From assembly GCF_022605725.1 (NCBI RefSeq), contig NC_065549.1:29465690-29529689 (forward strand): a stretch of DNA of 64,000 nucleotides. Direction: 5' to 3'. How positions within the stretch are numbered: position 1 is the first letter of the stretch; each line of letters opens with the position of its first letter. The stretch is from Anthonomus grandis grandis. Taxonomy: Eukaryota > Arthropoda > Insecta > Coleoptera > Curculionidae. The position numbers and the translations under genes were made by a program. Below the pieces are notes generated by a model. It did not search any database. It was given only the letters and a program-made list of their open reading frames with translations, and had not been told where the DNA came from. This document shows positions 1-10,738 of the stretch, piece after piece.

Positions 1-800
1 TTTGTATCCGCATTTTAATACAGCAAAGGCTTCAGCCAAGACTTGGAAGACAGCAGCAAGAAGGTTTTATGACATCGGTCACAAAGACCTTACAATCCAC
101 TGTCTCAGATGTCTTAGAGTCACTCTTCATTAGAAGGAGATGACATTCCTGCTGGCCATAGAGCTCAGATTTTTCACGACCAATCTCACCAGCTTGTAGT
201 TCATCAAAGACCTGTAGCCTATGCGCAGTCCTTATTGCCTCTGATTGCACCACAAAATCCAAGGGCGGAAGTCTTAAGAGAGTCATCGGAAGTCTTAACT
301 TAGTTAAGGCCGTTTACATGTAAATCTTTATGCTTCTTTGAGGTCGTTTGAGCTTGAAATTTTGCTTTCTCGATAAAAAAAATTGTATGTGAGAAGAAGT
401 TTGACAATCGATGAGTAGATCCAGTGAAGAATCTTAGGGGAAAGACCTCAGGTGTTACCGAAAACTCTCCTGCAGATCCAAAGCACGCAGATAGATTTCT
501 TAAACCTAAATGTCTAAATGATCATATCAGGAGAGTTTAGAATGGAAATCGAGACATTGAACGCTAAGTAGTAAGAGCTCTGCTTTTTTGGGGGTTGATC
601 TTTACCCCTCCGAAGGGCATCATTTGTCCACTATACGTAGGACCTTCTTTATTGAAACTGGCATTGTGGTGGCGTCCTCGGGAAAGGATTACCAGATCGT
701 CAGCGCAGACCTGCTTATATAGGCCTGTCCTGTTTAAAGTTTTTTTTATTAGGTGGTCGACTTTTAGAAGGGTTGAGGAGAATATTCTTTAAAATATACA
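1..800 (-). pseudogene. R1-like LINE remnant: 3' part of reverse transcriptase and RNase H-side region
   Basis: This is the 3' half of a non-LTR retrotransposon ORF2, read from 800 down to 1. Around 700-640 the reading gives VCADDLVILSR, the reverse transcriptase catalytic ADD box (normally YADD or FADD) followed by PFGGVKINPQKSRA. Near 430-380 it gives WIYSSIVKLLLTY, the conserved W-Y block of the region after the palm. From 286 to 32 an open stretch reads LLRLPPLDFVVQSEAIRTAH, the 'LPPLDLxIxxEA' block that precedes RNase H in R1-like and related clades. The blocks lie in different frames, so several frameshifts separate them. The copy is cut by the window edge and has no intact ORF. The clade name rests on block similarity only. 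The complementary 5' half of a similar element lies at 54.6-57.8 kb. Confidence 0.75.
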
Positions 801-2066
801 AAGTATTTAAAACAACAAATGATTTTTAAATGCGTCCTTTAAGGGCTTGCTAAGCTGCAGATAATAAATGCATTACCCTAATTCTGCACAATACTGTAAG
901 GCATTTGATATCATTAATTACAAGCTTCTATTGTCAATCACTTTAAGTTTTATTCGCTTTTCTTTTAGGTTAAACAAATGTAGGCAGTAGGGTTCCAAAA
1001 GCTCAATAAACAGTTTCACTATGAAGCTGAGGACGCATCTCTTATAAATCGATTTAAATTTAAATTTTAATGAAACGTTTGAATTAACTAAATTTATTTT
1101 TGTAATCTATTTGGTATGAACCCTTAACCTTTACGAAGACATGTGTCTCACAAATTGGAGGATTGCAAGTTGCTTGACATGACAAAGAGGTGTAGAAACT
1201 TAAAATATCTAAAATATGTAAAAATTATCTGATGATGGCTATTACAATAACCGAAATACTTAATACATTAGTTTAAAGATATTTTCTATTTTATTGTAGG
1301 GACAACTAGAACCTAGCATAACATTTATGTAGAAATTGTTTAGTAAAAAAGTAATTTCTATTATATAGTATGATAATCAGGTTAACAAGCTTAATTTTTT
1401 CTAAAATTACTTTTAGTTTATTTTTCCAAATTTTGTAAAATTATTTATTTACAATATAATAATAAATATTATTATCAAATGTCAGAAATAATGTACACTT
1501 CAAACAAATAGACGCGAAGCAAAAGTTTTATTATCGTTCTTTATTTACGCTAATTGCAAATTATATAGATTTCAGTATATAGATATTCATTTTAGTATAT
1601 AGATTTTTTTTGTTAAACTGTGCTAATAGCCTAAGGCGTATTATTAATACGCTTACTAAAATGACCAAGTTATTAGCGATTATAATAATTTTGCTAAATT
1701 TTAAGCAAGTTGGCTTTGGACATTTGGGGAGCAAAGTAGATAAATTATTATTTAAATAATAAAATGACAGTAGCCATAGAGGATTAATGAAATAAATAAA
1801 TACTGACAAATGTAATAAAATAATAAATAAATAGTAAAATGCCTTTTACGCATATCGACCATGCGGAACAAGAGTGTCAATCATTCAAAAAAGGTGATTT
1901 TACAGGAGAGCCATTTAAAATTTTTGTTGTAACATTATGTGTTATAACTTTGACCAGCCTAAATATTTAAATGTAGTTTATTTATTATTAAAGCAAAAGA
2001 GATAGGTATAGGGACATGATTAAAAAAGACTTAGAACGAAACAAAGAATCAAAATGTCTAAAAATA
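801..2066. other. AT-rich stretch without recognisable gene
   Basis: Both strands are densely stopped. I see no coding motif, terminal repeat or RNA gene. The only long open stretch (1561-1809, minus) is low-complexity and AT-driven. Confidence 0.6.
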
Positions 2067-2068
2067 TA

Positions 2069-2256
2069 TAGGGTGTTCCGTTAAAAAAAATTAAAGGTGT
2101 TGCCGTTTTTCTGTATGAGCGGCAACGTTGCAATGTTGAAATATTTTAGATCGATAGAGCATTGTCTGTTACTATGGCTACCAAATTTTCAAAAAAATGC
2201 TATGTTCCGTTTTCCATATACCTACTGCTAACGTACCATCGTCGTCAATTACCCCG
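2069..2256. repeat. Possible short mariner-type MITE
   Basis: One end reads TATAGGGTGTTCCG and the other ACCCCGTATA. These resemble the CAGGGTG-type ends flanked by TA seen on the better elements at 49.7, 54.4 and 34.9 kb. The interior has no coding capacity. The ends are imperfect, so the boundaries are tentative. Confidence 0.35.
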
Positions 2257-3508
2257 TATATTATTTTAAGTTTGTAATCTTTCTTTCTTTATTACATTTA
2301 TGTTAGAATACTCTTCTAGTATATCTCTATTAGTAAATTCTAACAACAGCAGCTGTTCTTTATATTGTTTAAAATATCAGAGAAACTCGTTATCGGTAAG
2401 CCTTTTGGCATGGATATCTTATGTCCGGGCTTCTAAGGGCTGCATGCTGTGATAATGATAAACACTTGACAAGCTAATGAGCCTAACATATATTAAATTG
2501 CTTTGTATTGAAAACTTAACTTAGATTACCATGAAATTAATATTGAAACTTTTTTATTGGCTAATAATTTACAAGAAAGAAAATGTAACTTGGATAGTAC
2601 TGTTGCTATTCGAAATTGCTTAATTAAATAGGATAATATTAATTTTTTACAAATTGTAGGAACTTAAGGGTATTAAAAGCCTTGGGAAGCTATAAATAGA
2701 AAAAATCTGAAAATTTGACAACATAATAAAGTCGTTATTTTAAATGGAACTCACTATATATTAAGGCATTTTGTAATTCTACATTAGAGTCTACGTTTAT
2801 AATGTCCTATATCTGGGTCTAACCGTTTTTGAGTTATCTAATTTTTTATACCAGAAATTACGTTTGCAAACCATGCAATAATTATCAATTTCTTTATCTT
2901 CCTAGATTTTTTGTACAGCAGAACCAATTTTTAAACACTTTATATGAAATGTCGATAATTTTAAAAATAGGATAATTAAAAAAGAAGAATATGCCTGAAA
3001 TTTATTAAAACGTTTAAAGTTACTTTTTTTTTAGATGGAAATCCTCTATTAAACAATTATAATCCGATAATATAATTGTATAATATACCAAAAATTTGTA
3101 GTTTTTCAAATATTTTCAGTATTTGCAGTTTCTGAATTGTATCAGCTGGGCATGACGGCGCGGCGTTAGAGATCAATCAAGTGATACAGTGATATCACTA
3201 CCTGTCATTTGTAAATTAACAATAATAAATCTGGCCAGGACGATTAAATTATATACAAGAAAAATATTTAAATATATTTAATATTTAGAAAGAATGGGAT
3301 AAAGTTATTTAAAAAATGTGTGATATATTTGCGACCCGATTTCCGGAAAGTTGACTTTGACACCTACTTCGGTATAATTGGAAGTGACGTCATCTTAAAA
3401 ATCTATTAGCCGAGTTGCCCTAATAACTAAAAAAGTTAGCATACTGTAATCTTCAATTTTTTTTTAATTTTTTATCAAGAAAATAAAAAATATCGTGATC
3501 TTTGCAAT
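2257..3508. other. Non-coding AT-rich DNA
   Basis: Densely stopped in all frames. A slightly GC-richer patch at 3140-3200 and another at 3340-3420 carry no motif I recognise. Confidence 0.55.
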
Positions 3509-3511
3509 TAA

Positions 3512-3543
3512 GGCTTAGTTCAGATGATAGGCGTTAGACGCGC
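3512..3543 (+). repeat. Harbinger left terminal inverted repeat
   Basis: Pairs with 6415-6446. The two 32-base arms differ at position 3 (C versus G) and at one inner base (GACGCGC versus GATGCGC). Confidence 0.93.
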
Positions 3544-3631
3544 ATTTAACCCGCGTATTTTAAATGCTGATTGTACACATGACTGCGTTTATTGAGCGTT
3601 AGTATCTTTTTGTTGGTCATCGAGACTGGAT

Positions 3632-5925
3632 GTGAAAGAAGCTATTTGTTTGTGGATTGCGTATAGAAGAATGAGACATCGTAGAAGAGAAAGGGCATAT
3701 TGGGTTCACCCAATTTTAAGAAATAGACTAAGTTTATACGTGACTCTCTATCCAAGCCTCAGAAGTTATGAACCTAAGTTTTTTAATTATTTTAGAATGT
3801 CGATAAAATCTTTTGATGCTTTGTTAGAGAAAATTAATCATGATATTGCAGCCGATGTAAATGCAATAATGTATTGCATTTCACCAGAAGAAAAACTCAT
3901 TAGGTCTCTAAGGCAAGTAATTACTTTTCTATTTTTTAATTTCCAAAGTTGCATTAATAATAGGTTCGCAGAACAATCAAAATAAAAACCCAAACTAATA
4001 ACATCAGCAACATCTAGAAAACAAAGAAAACTAAAAACATTATTAACAATATCAAGAAAAACATAAAAACAAACAGTAACTAAAAATATTTTCAATTCAA
4101 AATGGCTTATATTCGAGTAAAAATCTCTTACATATCGAATAAATCGATTTCTGATGAATCCTTAGAGTTTTCATTAGTATAGGTCGATGAAAATGATGGT
4201 GATGGAGCTGGAACTGATACGACCGTGGCCGCTTGATTTTTTACATCAGTACAAGGAGCATGAATCTTATTTTTCTGTGAATATGAACGATTATCATACG
4301 GATTAGTATTATACCCATATTGCGGATATCCAGAATGGGGCATATTCGTATTGTATTGTTCGCCGTAGGATGTGAATGGATAATTTCTTGATGATGGCGT
4401 TTCAACAGGATAGACATTCTTGGAAATCGGCTCAAGCAGTTGCAATTGCGTAGATTGTTCTTGTAAAATTAAGTTATAAATGTTAATTTTTAGTTTTAAC
4501 CACAAGTTTTTTGGAACTTTTTTAATCTCGCTATATAGGGATAGACAGAATAACTTATCTTCATCCTCCTCCTCTTTTTTTTGTACAGTTTCTGTTCTGT
4601 TTAAATTTTTTTCTATGATATTAGCAAAATATTTATCAGCTGGATGGAGCTTTAACCTTTTCACACTTTGTTTCTGGTTGGGATATTTCATTGTAATACT
4701 ATCATCGACATTTTCCAAACTTGTATTTGGGGTCTGATCATCGCGATCGTTTATTTTAAAGTTGGTGTCCGTAACATTTTTTGAAATTGTTGGTTGTAGA
4801 AATGTTAGTCTGTTGAAATATAAATATTTTGGTTTTGTAGAAGCACCTGATCCTGATTTTAAGCTTTTGATTTTCTTGGACTCCCTTACGTAATTGTCGC
4901 GCAAGCTTTTCTACTTTTTTTGAAATATTGATCCTGAAAAGAATAATATTATTAGAAAACTGAGGTACAAATGAAGCATTTTTACAAGTTTTTATCTAAT
5001 TTTCGACGCGTGTATTCATGGCCGTTCGGTTCAAATCTTGTTGTAAATAAATGTGTAAAAAAGTGAACAATATAACCTTTTGCTAGGGTAGACTTTATCT
5101 GATTTTTACCCACTGGGCAACCACAAAATTGGAAAATCTACTTTATTTGAAATAATTCAACGTGTATGTCAAGTAATATGGGATACATTGAAGAATCTTG
5201 TCATGGAACAACCAAGTAGTGCGAAATAGATGGAAATTTCGATCGGATATAAAAAACATGCAAAGTTCCCGAACTGTATCGGAGCACTAGACGGTAAGCA
5301 CGTGCGAGTAATACAACCGGCGCACTCGGGTTCAATGTAATACAACTATAAAAACTTTTCTTCTTTGGTTTTAATGGCATTATATGACGCTAACTATTGT
5401 TTCATTTGGGTTAATATCGGTGCTTACGGAAAAGACATCGACTCAAGAATTTTCAAAGAATCTACGTTATATAAAAAGTTAACTGAGAAGATACTGGATA
5501 TTCCTTCTGCAGCGTCAATAACAGGAAATGAAAGAGATAAATTATTATATGTTATTGTAGCCGACGAAGCTTTCGGAATGATGGAGAATTTGATGAGGCC
5601 ATATGGTGGAAAAATATTACCTTATGCGGAAAAAATTTTCAATTATCGCTTAACACTGGCGCGTCGTTATATTGAGTGCACATTCGGCATAATGTGCTAT
5701 AAGTGGCGAATATTACATAGACCGTTGGATGTAAATATAGACTTTGCAGAGAAAATCGTTAAAGCCATATGTGTTTTGCAAAATTACGTACGAATTAATG
5801 ATGGTTACAATTATCAAGATACACTCAATACAGCACCACTGACAAATTTAAAAGGGTCACACACTGGACGCATTGTACGGGATGCAGACATGATTCGCAC
5901 TAAATTTACAAATTACAATTACTAA
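3632..5925 (+). pseudogene. PIF/Harbinger transposase (two exons, broken)
   Basis: A transposase of the PIF/Harbinger (HARBI1-like) family, which cuts and pastes the element. Exon 1, about 3632-3916, encodes the N-terminal part with the family block WVHPILRNR and FFNYFRMSIKSFDALL, ending at a GTAATT donor. Exon 2 starts near 5087 after TGCTAG and holds the DDE domain: first Asp in GALDGKHV, second Asp in VADEAF (usually GDEAF), Glu in RRYIECTFGIM. Two nonsense codons interrupt exon 2 near 5228 (AK*MEI, probably an old Trp) and 5338 (GSM*YNY, probably an old Tyr), and a small indel probably lies just after the acceptor. No ATG begins the open frame; CTG-GAT-GTG at 3626 may be a mutated start. 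The intron, 3917-5086, contains the main exon of the minus-strand MADF gene. Confidence 0.88.
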
Positions 5926-6119
5926 TAAATAATATGCTTACCTAATATTTTCTTTTTTTCATCCGTAACGTCATTATCGCAAAAAAAACATAACCATTTA
6001 TTTTCATGCCTTTCTTTTTGCAATTTTGTTGGCATATTCCTTTGAATTCATGTCCCAAATCGCGGGCTCTTCTCAATTTCGTCGATAAATAAATCAGTAT
6101 TAAATCCTTCACTTTCCAT
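4128..6119 (-). pseudogene. MADF-type DNA-binding protein of the Harbinger element (two exons, broken)
   Basis: The accessory DNA-binding protein of this Harbinger element. Exon 1 runs 6119-5942 from ATG (MESEGFNTDLFIDEIEK), then after a frameshift reads RPAIWDMNSKEYANKIAKRK, the start of a MADF domain, and ends at a GTAAGC donor. Exon 2 runs 4933-4128 after a TTTTCAG acceptor and completes MADF with KSLRDNYVRE...KSGSGASTKPKY. Further on, DKLFCLSLYSEIKKVPKNL resembles a BESS-like C-terminal interaction motif, followed by a Tyr/Asn/Pro-rich tail. The splice phase (1) joins the two halves in frame. Lesions are the exon 1 frameshifts and a TAG in place of the conserved Trp just before KSLRDNY. 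Its intron, 5941-4934, contains transposase exon 2 on the other strand. Confidence 0.8.
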
Positions 6120-6414
6120 AATAATAATTATTATTTATACCTAGCTTTTGTACTTCAACAAATTGAACACTACGACTACTAACGAGGTCTGAAATACGAT
6201 CTCAATGAAACAACCGAATGCATTAAAATTGGCGTTTCAACTGAACAGATAATAGGAATGTTCCGTATTTCAAAGCGCGCAATAACGCCGACTAACGCGC
6301 GCTTTGAAATTTTTGCGTTGAGCCGCGTCGAACGCTCGTAAAATTTCGAATCGCGCGATCCATATGAACAGCTACTAGTAGTTGGTATAATTTTAAAATG
6401 CGTGTTAGGAAAAA

Positions 6415-6446
6415 GCGCATCTAACGCCTATCATCTGAACTAACCC
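6415..6446 (-). repeat. Harbinger right terminal inverted repeat
   Basis: Inverse complement of 3512-3543, followed directly by the TAA duplication at 6447-6449. Confidence 0.93.
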
Positions 6447-6449
6447 TAA

Positions 6450-7215
6450 GACAAGTAAGCTTGATAATTGTTTTTCTTTATAAGGTAATTCTTAGGTAAT
6501 AGCTTTTGATATAAATGTTTTACTTAATTTCTTATTTTAGGTAAGTGCTCCCGTCAATAAATTATAAGTAATAATGATTTGCATGACGAGAATATGACGT
6601 GAAAATTACCTCTTAATGTCTCAGTCAAAATACGTCATATTAAATAAGTCACTTTAACGTGTTTTCATACAAAGGAGAATAACATCATTCCTTAAAAACG
6701 TAAACAGAATATAAAACTGGCACAAAACTGCTTTTAAAAATATTTTTAAATAGTTATGGCTAATGATTTAATGTCTTGCATAAAAAATAGTATGTCCAAA
6801 AGTAAACACTACAGCAAAAAAATACATTTTTTCATAGGATACAACTTTCAAGATATTTCATCAGGTTCCTCGCCATTAGAAAGGAATTTATTAAAAAGGC
6901 TTAAAGTTTTATACGGTGGACAAAAACCGTACATAAGCCTCCATATTTACTACAGATTGTAGTAAATAGATAGAAAGATAATAGTTCTTGTGATTTTTGT
7001 TCTGTTCAATTGATGGCTCTGCTACGAGGCAATTTGCCAGCACGATTTGGAGATTCGGGAAAACCGTCGGGTATGTACCCTGTTACCCGAATCGACACTT
7101 TCACTATATTAAATCGTCAATCATAATCGAAACTTTTTAATCGACGATGTCGCCTCCCCCACGATGCATCCGGCATTATCCTGCCTGGTTACCGGCGTGA
7201 ATAGGATCAGCTACC
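6450..7215. other. Intergenic DNA with a GC-richer patch
   Basis: 6450-7010 is AT-rich with no recognised gene; the short open stretch at 6756-6962 has no family signature. 7015-7210 is clearly GC-richer and contains GGGTATGTACCCTGTTACCC, a small imperfect dyad. I cannot assign it. Confidence 0.45.
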
Positions 7216-7218
7216 ACC

Positions 7219-7450
7219 GGCAAGGGGTAGGGAAGGGTCTGGAAAAGGGATTTAAAGGATAGGAAGAACAACCAACCACGTGTTGATGGATTAAAGGATA
7301 ACGCGGAAGTGGGATAGAAACTTTCACAAAGTTTAATTCTGAAGTGCACGTTGTAACTAACAGCAAGGGGTAGAAAGGGGTCAAGGAAAAGACGAGAACA
7401 ACCACGTGTTGACTGGGTAAAGGATGACGCGGAAGTGAAGATAATAGTTT
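7219..7450. repeat. Two-copy imperfect direct repeat
   Basis: Unit A (about 7219-7320) and unit B (about 7364-7450) share GCAAGGGGTAG, GAACAACCA, CCACGTGTTGA and GACGCGGAAGTG-like blocks in the same order (GATAACGCGGAAGTG against GATGACGCGGAAGTG), spaced about 140 bp apart. Unit A has extra bases in the middle. The open frame across it on minus is Leu/Pro-rich and probably a by-product of the repeat. Confidence 0.7.
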
Positions 7451-9069
7451 AACCAAACCACTTTTTGCTTTTATGATTTTGTTAGGTTATGTAGTTTTCT
7501 TGTGAACTAAGAAGGGTTGAAGGTAGAATATGGCATGGTATTATAGCTTGTGGCCCTTCTCCTTCTAAGACCGATGCAATTATTTAAATTGAGATTCTGT
7601 TGCTTAAATAGGCACGTCTAGTAACAAATTACTGATCACCTAGGGGTTAAAGCAGAATCACAAAATATGAAAGAAATTTACAGGAATTAAAGCTTCTTCT
7701 TATACAGCAAATCACAGCTACGGAAATAATTCAAACTACAAATTTAAAAAAAAAACGGATATCTGCCAATTTTGATTTATACAGTTTATAATATCCTGCA
7801 GTTATATCTCTTTCAATTTGCTTAAATTACTATAGCATAACATTATTAACATTAACAATTATAGAAAAGGAGAGTAAAACTAGGATAGTAAAAAATGAAA
7901 AAAAAATTAAAATTTGTGATAATGAAGCTATGATTTATTTTCTGTATCAGAATATTATTATTCAAGCATTCATAAAAAAAAAGTTAGCACAAAGAGTAAA
8001 ATCATATGTATGTAAATCGCCAAATACTAGGCAATCCGCTATACACACACGTCAAACGTCAGCGTTGTCAACTTCATTACCGTTATTTAATATATTTTTT
8101 GTTGGCAACACTAAAAATGTTCAGAATGACCAATATCAAAAGGACCATAGAGAAATGAATATTAAATATACTTTTAATTACTCTATGAAAAGGACACAAC
8201 CACTATAAAAATGGCGGCCAGGCAGTGGTCATTTTTGGGTGTCGTGGCCATATGCATTACAGTGCTACAACTGAAAGAACCCTCGCGGAAAGAATGCGGC
8301 AAAAAAATATTTTCGTTTTTGCAACGTTGCCACTTCTTCTCATAATTTATTATACTAATATGTCTTATATATTTATTATTACTTTTTTCTAACTTAAAAT
8401 TACATATTTTATAACACTTCACCAATACACGCAGTCTGTATTAAAAATTATACTTAATACTCATACGTAATCTACATGATTTATGCAGCGAAGGCGAAAA
8501 TCACTAGCATCATAATTCTTCCATTACCCGAAAAAGTGTCTCAGCTGGCAACATACCGCATAGATGATCTTGCAGGTGCTCAGTGGAGGCGGGCCCCGAG
8601 CGGCGACGTTTTGTATCTGTCTCCTGATTCGTCCAGCCATACACGTGACCTACAATGGTTGTTTGGCACGCCATACATTTCTATATTTTAGGTTTAAAGA
8701 CTCCTTGTCTGGTTATCTTGTCATAGGCGCGCGTTAGAGATTTTGGACGATTTTGCGATTTCGGCGTTTAAATTAATTTTCGATTATATTTAACTGTTAT
8801 TTGTTGTTGTTGCTCTTGTTATTGTTGTTGTTCTTGTTATTTGCGATTTTTTTTCTATTATTGGTTATTGTGGGTTGTTTTTTTTTTTGTTAAAGACATT
8901 AGATATTTTATTTTCCTTGATTACCTCCTTTAGCAGAAAATAAAGTAACTATAGATTAAGCTACCAAATACGATTTTTATAAGTAAAATGGTATATTTAT
9001 TTCTAAGTTTTTAATAATTAATTTCTAAGAGTTTTAAAGTAATTTTTATTTTACTTTCAATTATTCATT
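7451..9069. other. Non-coding DNA, including a GC-richer segment and a TTG-rich tract
   Basis: An open stretch at 8476-8691 (plus) lies in locally GC-richer sequence (8530-8650), but the translation matches no family I know. A TTG/TTGTTA-rich simple tract spans about 8798-8862. Nothing else stands out. Confidence 0.45.
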
Positions 9070-10738
9070 ATGGAAAGAAACCAATTCAATCTAGGGGATA
9101 ATAGCAAATGTTTATAGGATTTTCGATGAAGAAGCTCTAGCCAACGCATTTAAATTGCCTCTTAAAAGAAAGATTGATCGAGTTGCTCTGTATACTGGAG
9201 TCGCTAAAGATAGAGTAAGACAAATTCATAAAGAAGATATGAAACGACAGGCAAAACACCCAGATCAAATGCTTTCTTCCCCACCTAATAAAAAATCTCG
9301 AATCTGTCCATATTCCTACTGTTAATAAATTACTTATTAAGTTACGAGAAATTATGAATTTCCCGTATAGCAGAGAAACCTTGAGAAAGCTTTTGAAGGA
9401 CAACGGATTTTACTTTAGAAAGTGTCAAAATAAAAGAAAAATCTTGGTGGAGCGACCTGCTATTGTTCATTGGCGCTATAAATATATAAGAGCAATTAGA
9501 AAATATAGGGAAGAAGGCAGAAATATTGTGTACCTTGACGAAACATGGGTGGATAATGACTTAACTTTCGGAAAATGTTGGCAAAGCAATGAAGTTTTTG
9601 GGGTTGTTAGCAACATTAGAGCAAATGGTAAGCATATTTGTGTGCTCATTTTAAAAATTGTACAGAAACGTATTCAGAATACTGTTAATTTTTTTTTGTT
9701 TCTCCATAATTTTCAAAGTAATATAAAATTTTTAAATAGAATATTTTTAATTCTCCCTATTTACTGCTTCTTATCACAACTTACGATATAAAGTTAAATT
9801 TGAATAAATATGAATCAGCGGCAAATAATTTTATTTAAAAGTTATTATTTTATTTTATTTAAAAGTTAGATGTTTTTCTCCTTCTTACTTCTATTTTCAG
9901 GTTGATTAGTAATTATTCACGCCGGATCTAAAAGTGGCTTTGTACCCAACGCTGGTCTTGTTTTTAAAGCGGGTCAAGCTAGTGGCGACTATCATGGCCA
10001 AATGAATAAAGCCATTTTACTAAGTGGTTAGAAGAAAAATTGTTGCCGAATATTCCTCAAAATTCGGTAATTATACCGGACAATGCACCCTACCACTCAG
10101 TTCAAGAAAACAAAGTACCAACCAAATCATCTATTAAAAAGGACATGACAGAATGGCTCACCAAGAATGGTAATTTTTAAATTCCATAAATATTATATTT
10201 TTTTATAAGTGCTGAAATTATATACGACTTTTTATGTAAATTAATTATTATTCATTTGAGGAATTTTATTTTAAGGAATTCAACACGACCCAGCTGCACG
10301 AAAATGGGAATAATTCAACGAAACAATTTGAAATAATTCAACGAAACAAGCCCCCCAGTGATGAAAAAAACTATGTTGTGGACCGAATAATTCGGAACTA
10401 TGGGCATGTTGCTCTTCGCACACCTCCATACATGTGCGAATTAAATCCGATCGAATTGGTTTAGGCGCAACTAAAAAATTATATTCGACAATACAACGGG
10501 TGATTTGGCAATGAAAAATTTGGCACAGTTAGTCCAGGACGAAATTGAGTCTATAACTCCTTTACACTGGGCAAACTGTTGCAAACATGTCATGGAGATT
10601 AAAAATACATTCTGAGAGACTGCTCAAATAATGGAGGAAGTCGAACAACTTATTATTACGAATGCCGGTAGTAACGATGATAGCGATGACGATTCTTCTG
10701 ACAGCGACGAAGGAAGCGACAAAGAAAATTATATATAA
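9070..10738 (+). pseudogene. Intron-containing DDE_3 (IS630/Tc1-like) transposase, broken
   Basis: A transposase-derived gene of the insect DDE_3 family, in three exons. Exon 1, from ATG at 9070 to about 9627, gives YRIFDEEALANAFKLPLKRK, then RETLRKLLKDNGFYF and the first catalytic block NIVYLDETWVDN, ending at a GTAAGC donor. Exon 2, 9901 to about 10169 after TTTTCAG, reads LVIIHAGSKSGFVPNAGLVF and the second block VIIPDNAPYHSVQ. Exon 3, about 10276 onward, carries RTPPYMCELNPIELV with the third catalytic Glu, then a very acidic Asp/Ser tail (DDSDDDSSDSDEGSDKE) and a stop at 10738. Lesions include an early frameshift, TGA at the start of exon 2, a stop after NPIELV, and a local 22-bp duplication at about 10308-10350. 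I found no terminal repeats. Confidence 0.78.

Larger units (their letters stand above)
3512..6446. mobile_element. PIF/Harbinger DNA transposon, structurally complete but degenerate
   Basis: A 2935-bp element bounded by 32-bp inverted repeats (left GGCTTAGTTCAGATGATAGG..., right ending ...CATCTGAACTAACCC) and flanked by a TAA duplication at 3509-3511 and 6447-6449. A 3-bp TWA target duplication is the hallmark of PIF/Harbinger. It carries both expected proteins: a DDE transposase on plus and a MADF-type DNA-binding protein on minus. Both are split by introns and both are broken, so the element is non-autonomous now. The clear ends and duplication show it entered as one unit. Confidence 0.92.

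Noticed and set aside
3838..4095. Minus-strand open frame over transposase exon 1
   Set aside because: It is the antisense shadow of the Harbinger transposase N-terminus and its intron start.
7211..7456. Leu/Pro-rich protein on minus
   Set aside because: The frame lies across a two-unit repeat and its composition follows from the repeat.
8798..8862. TTG-rich tract as a regulatory element
   Set aside because: It is an imperfect trinucleotide microsatellite with no further signal.
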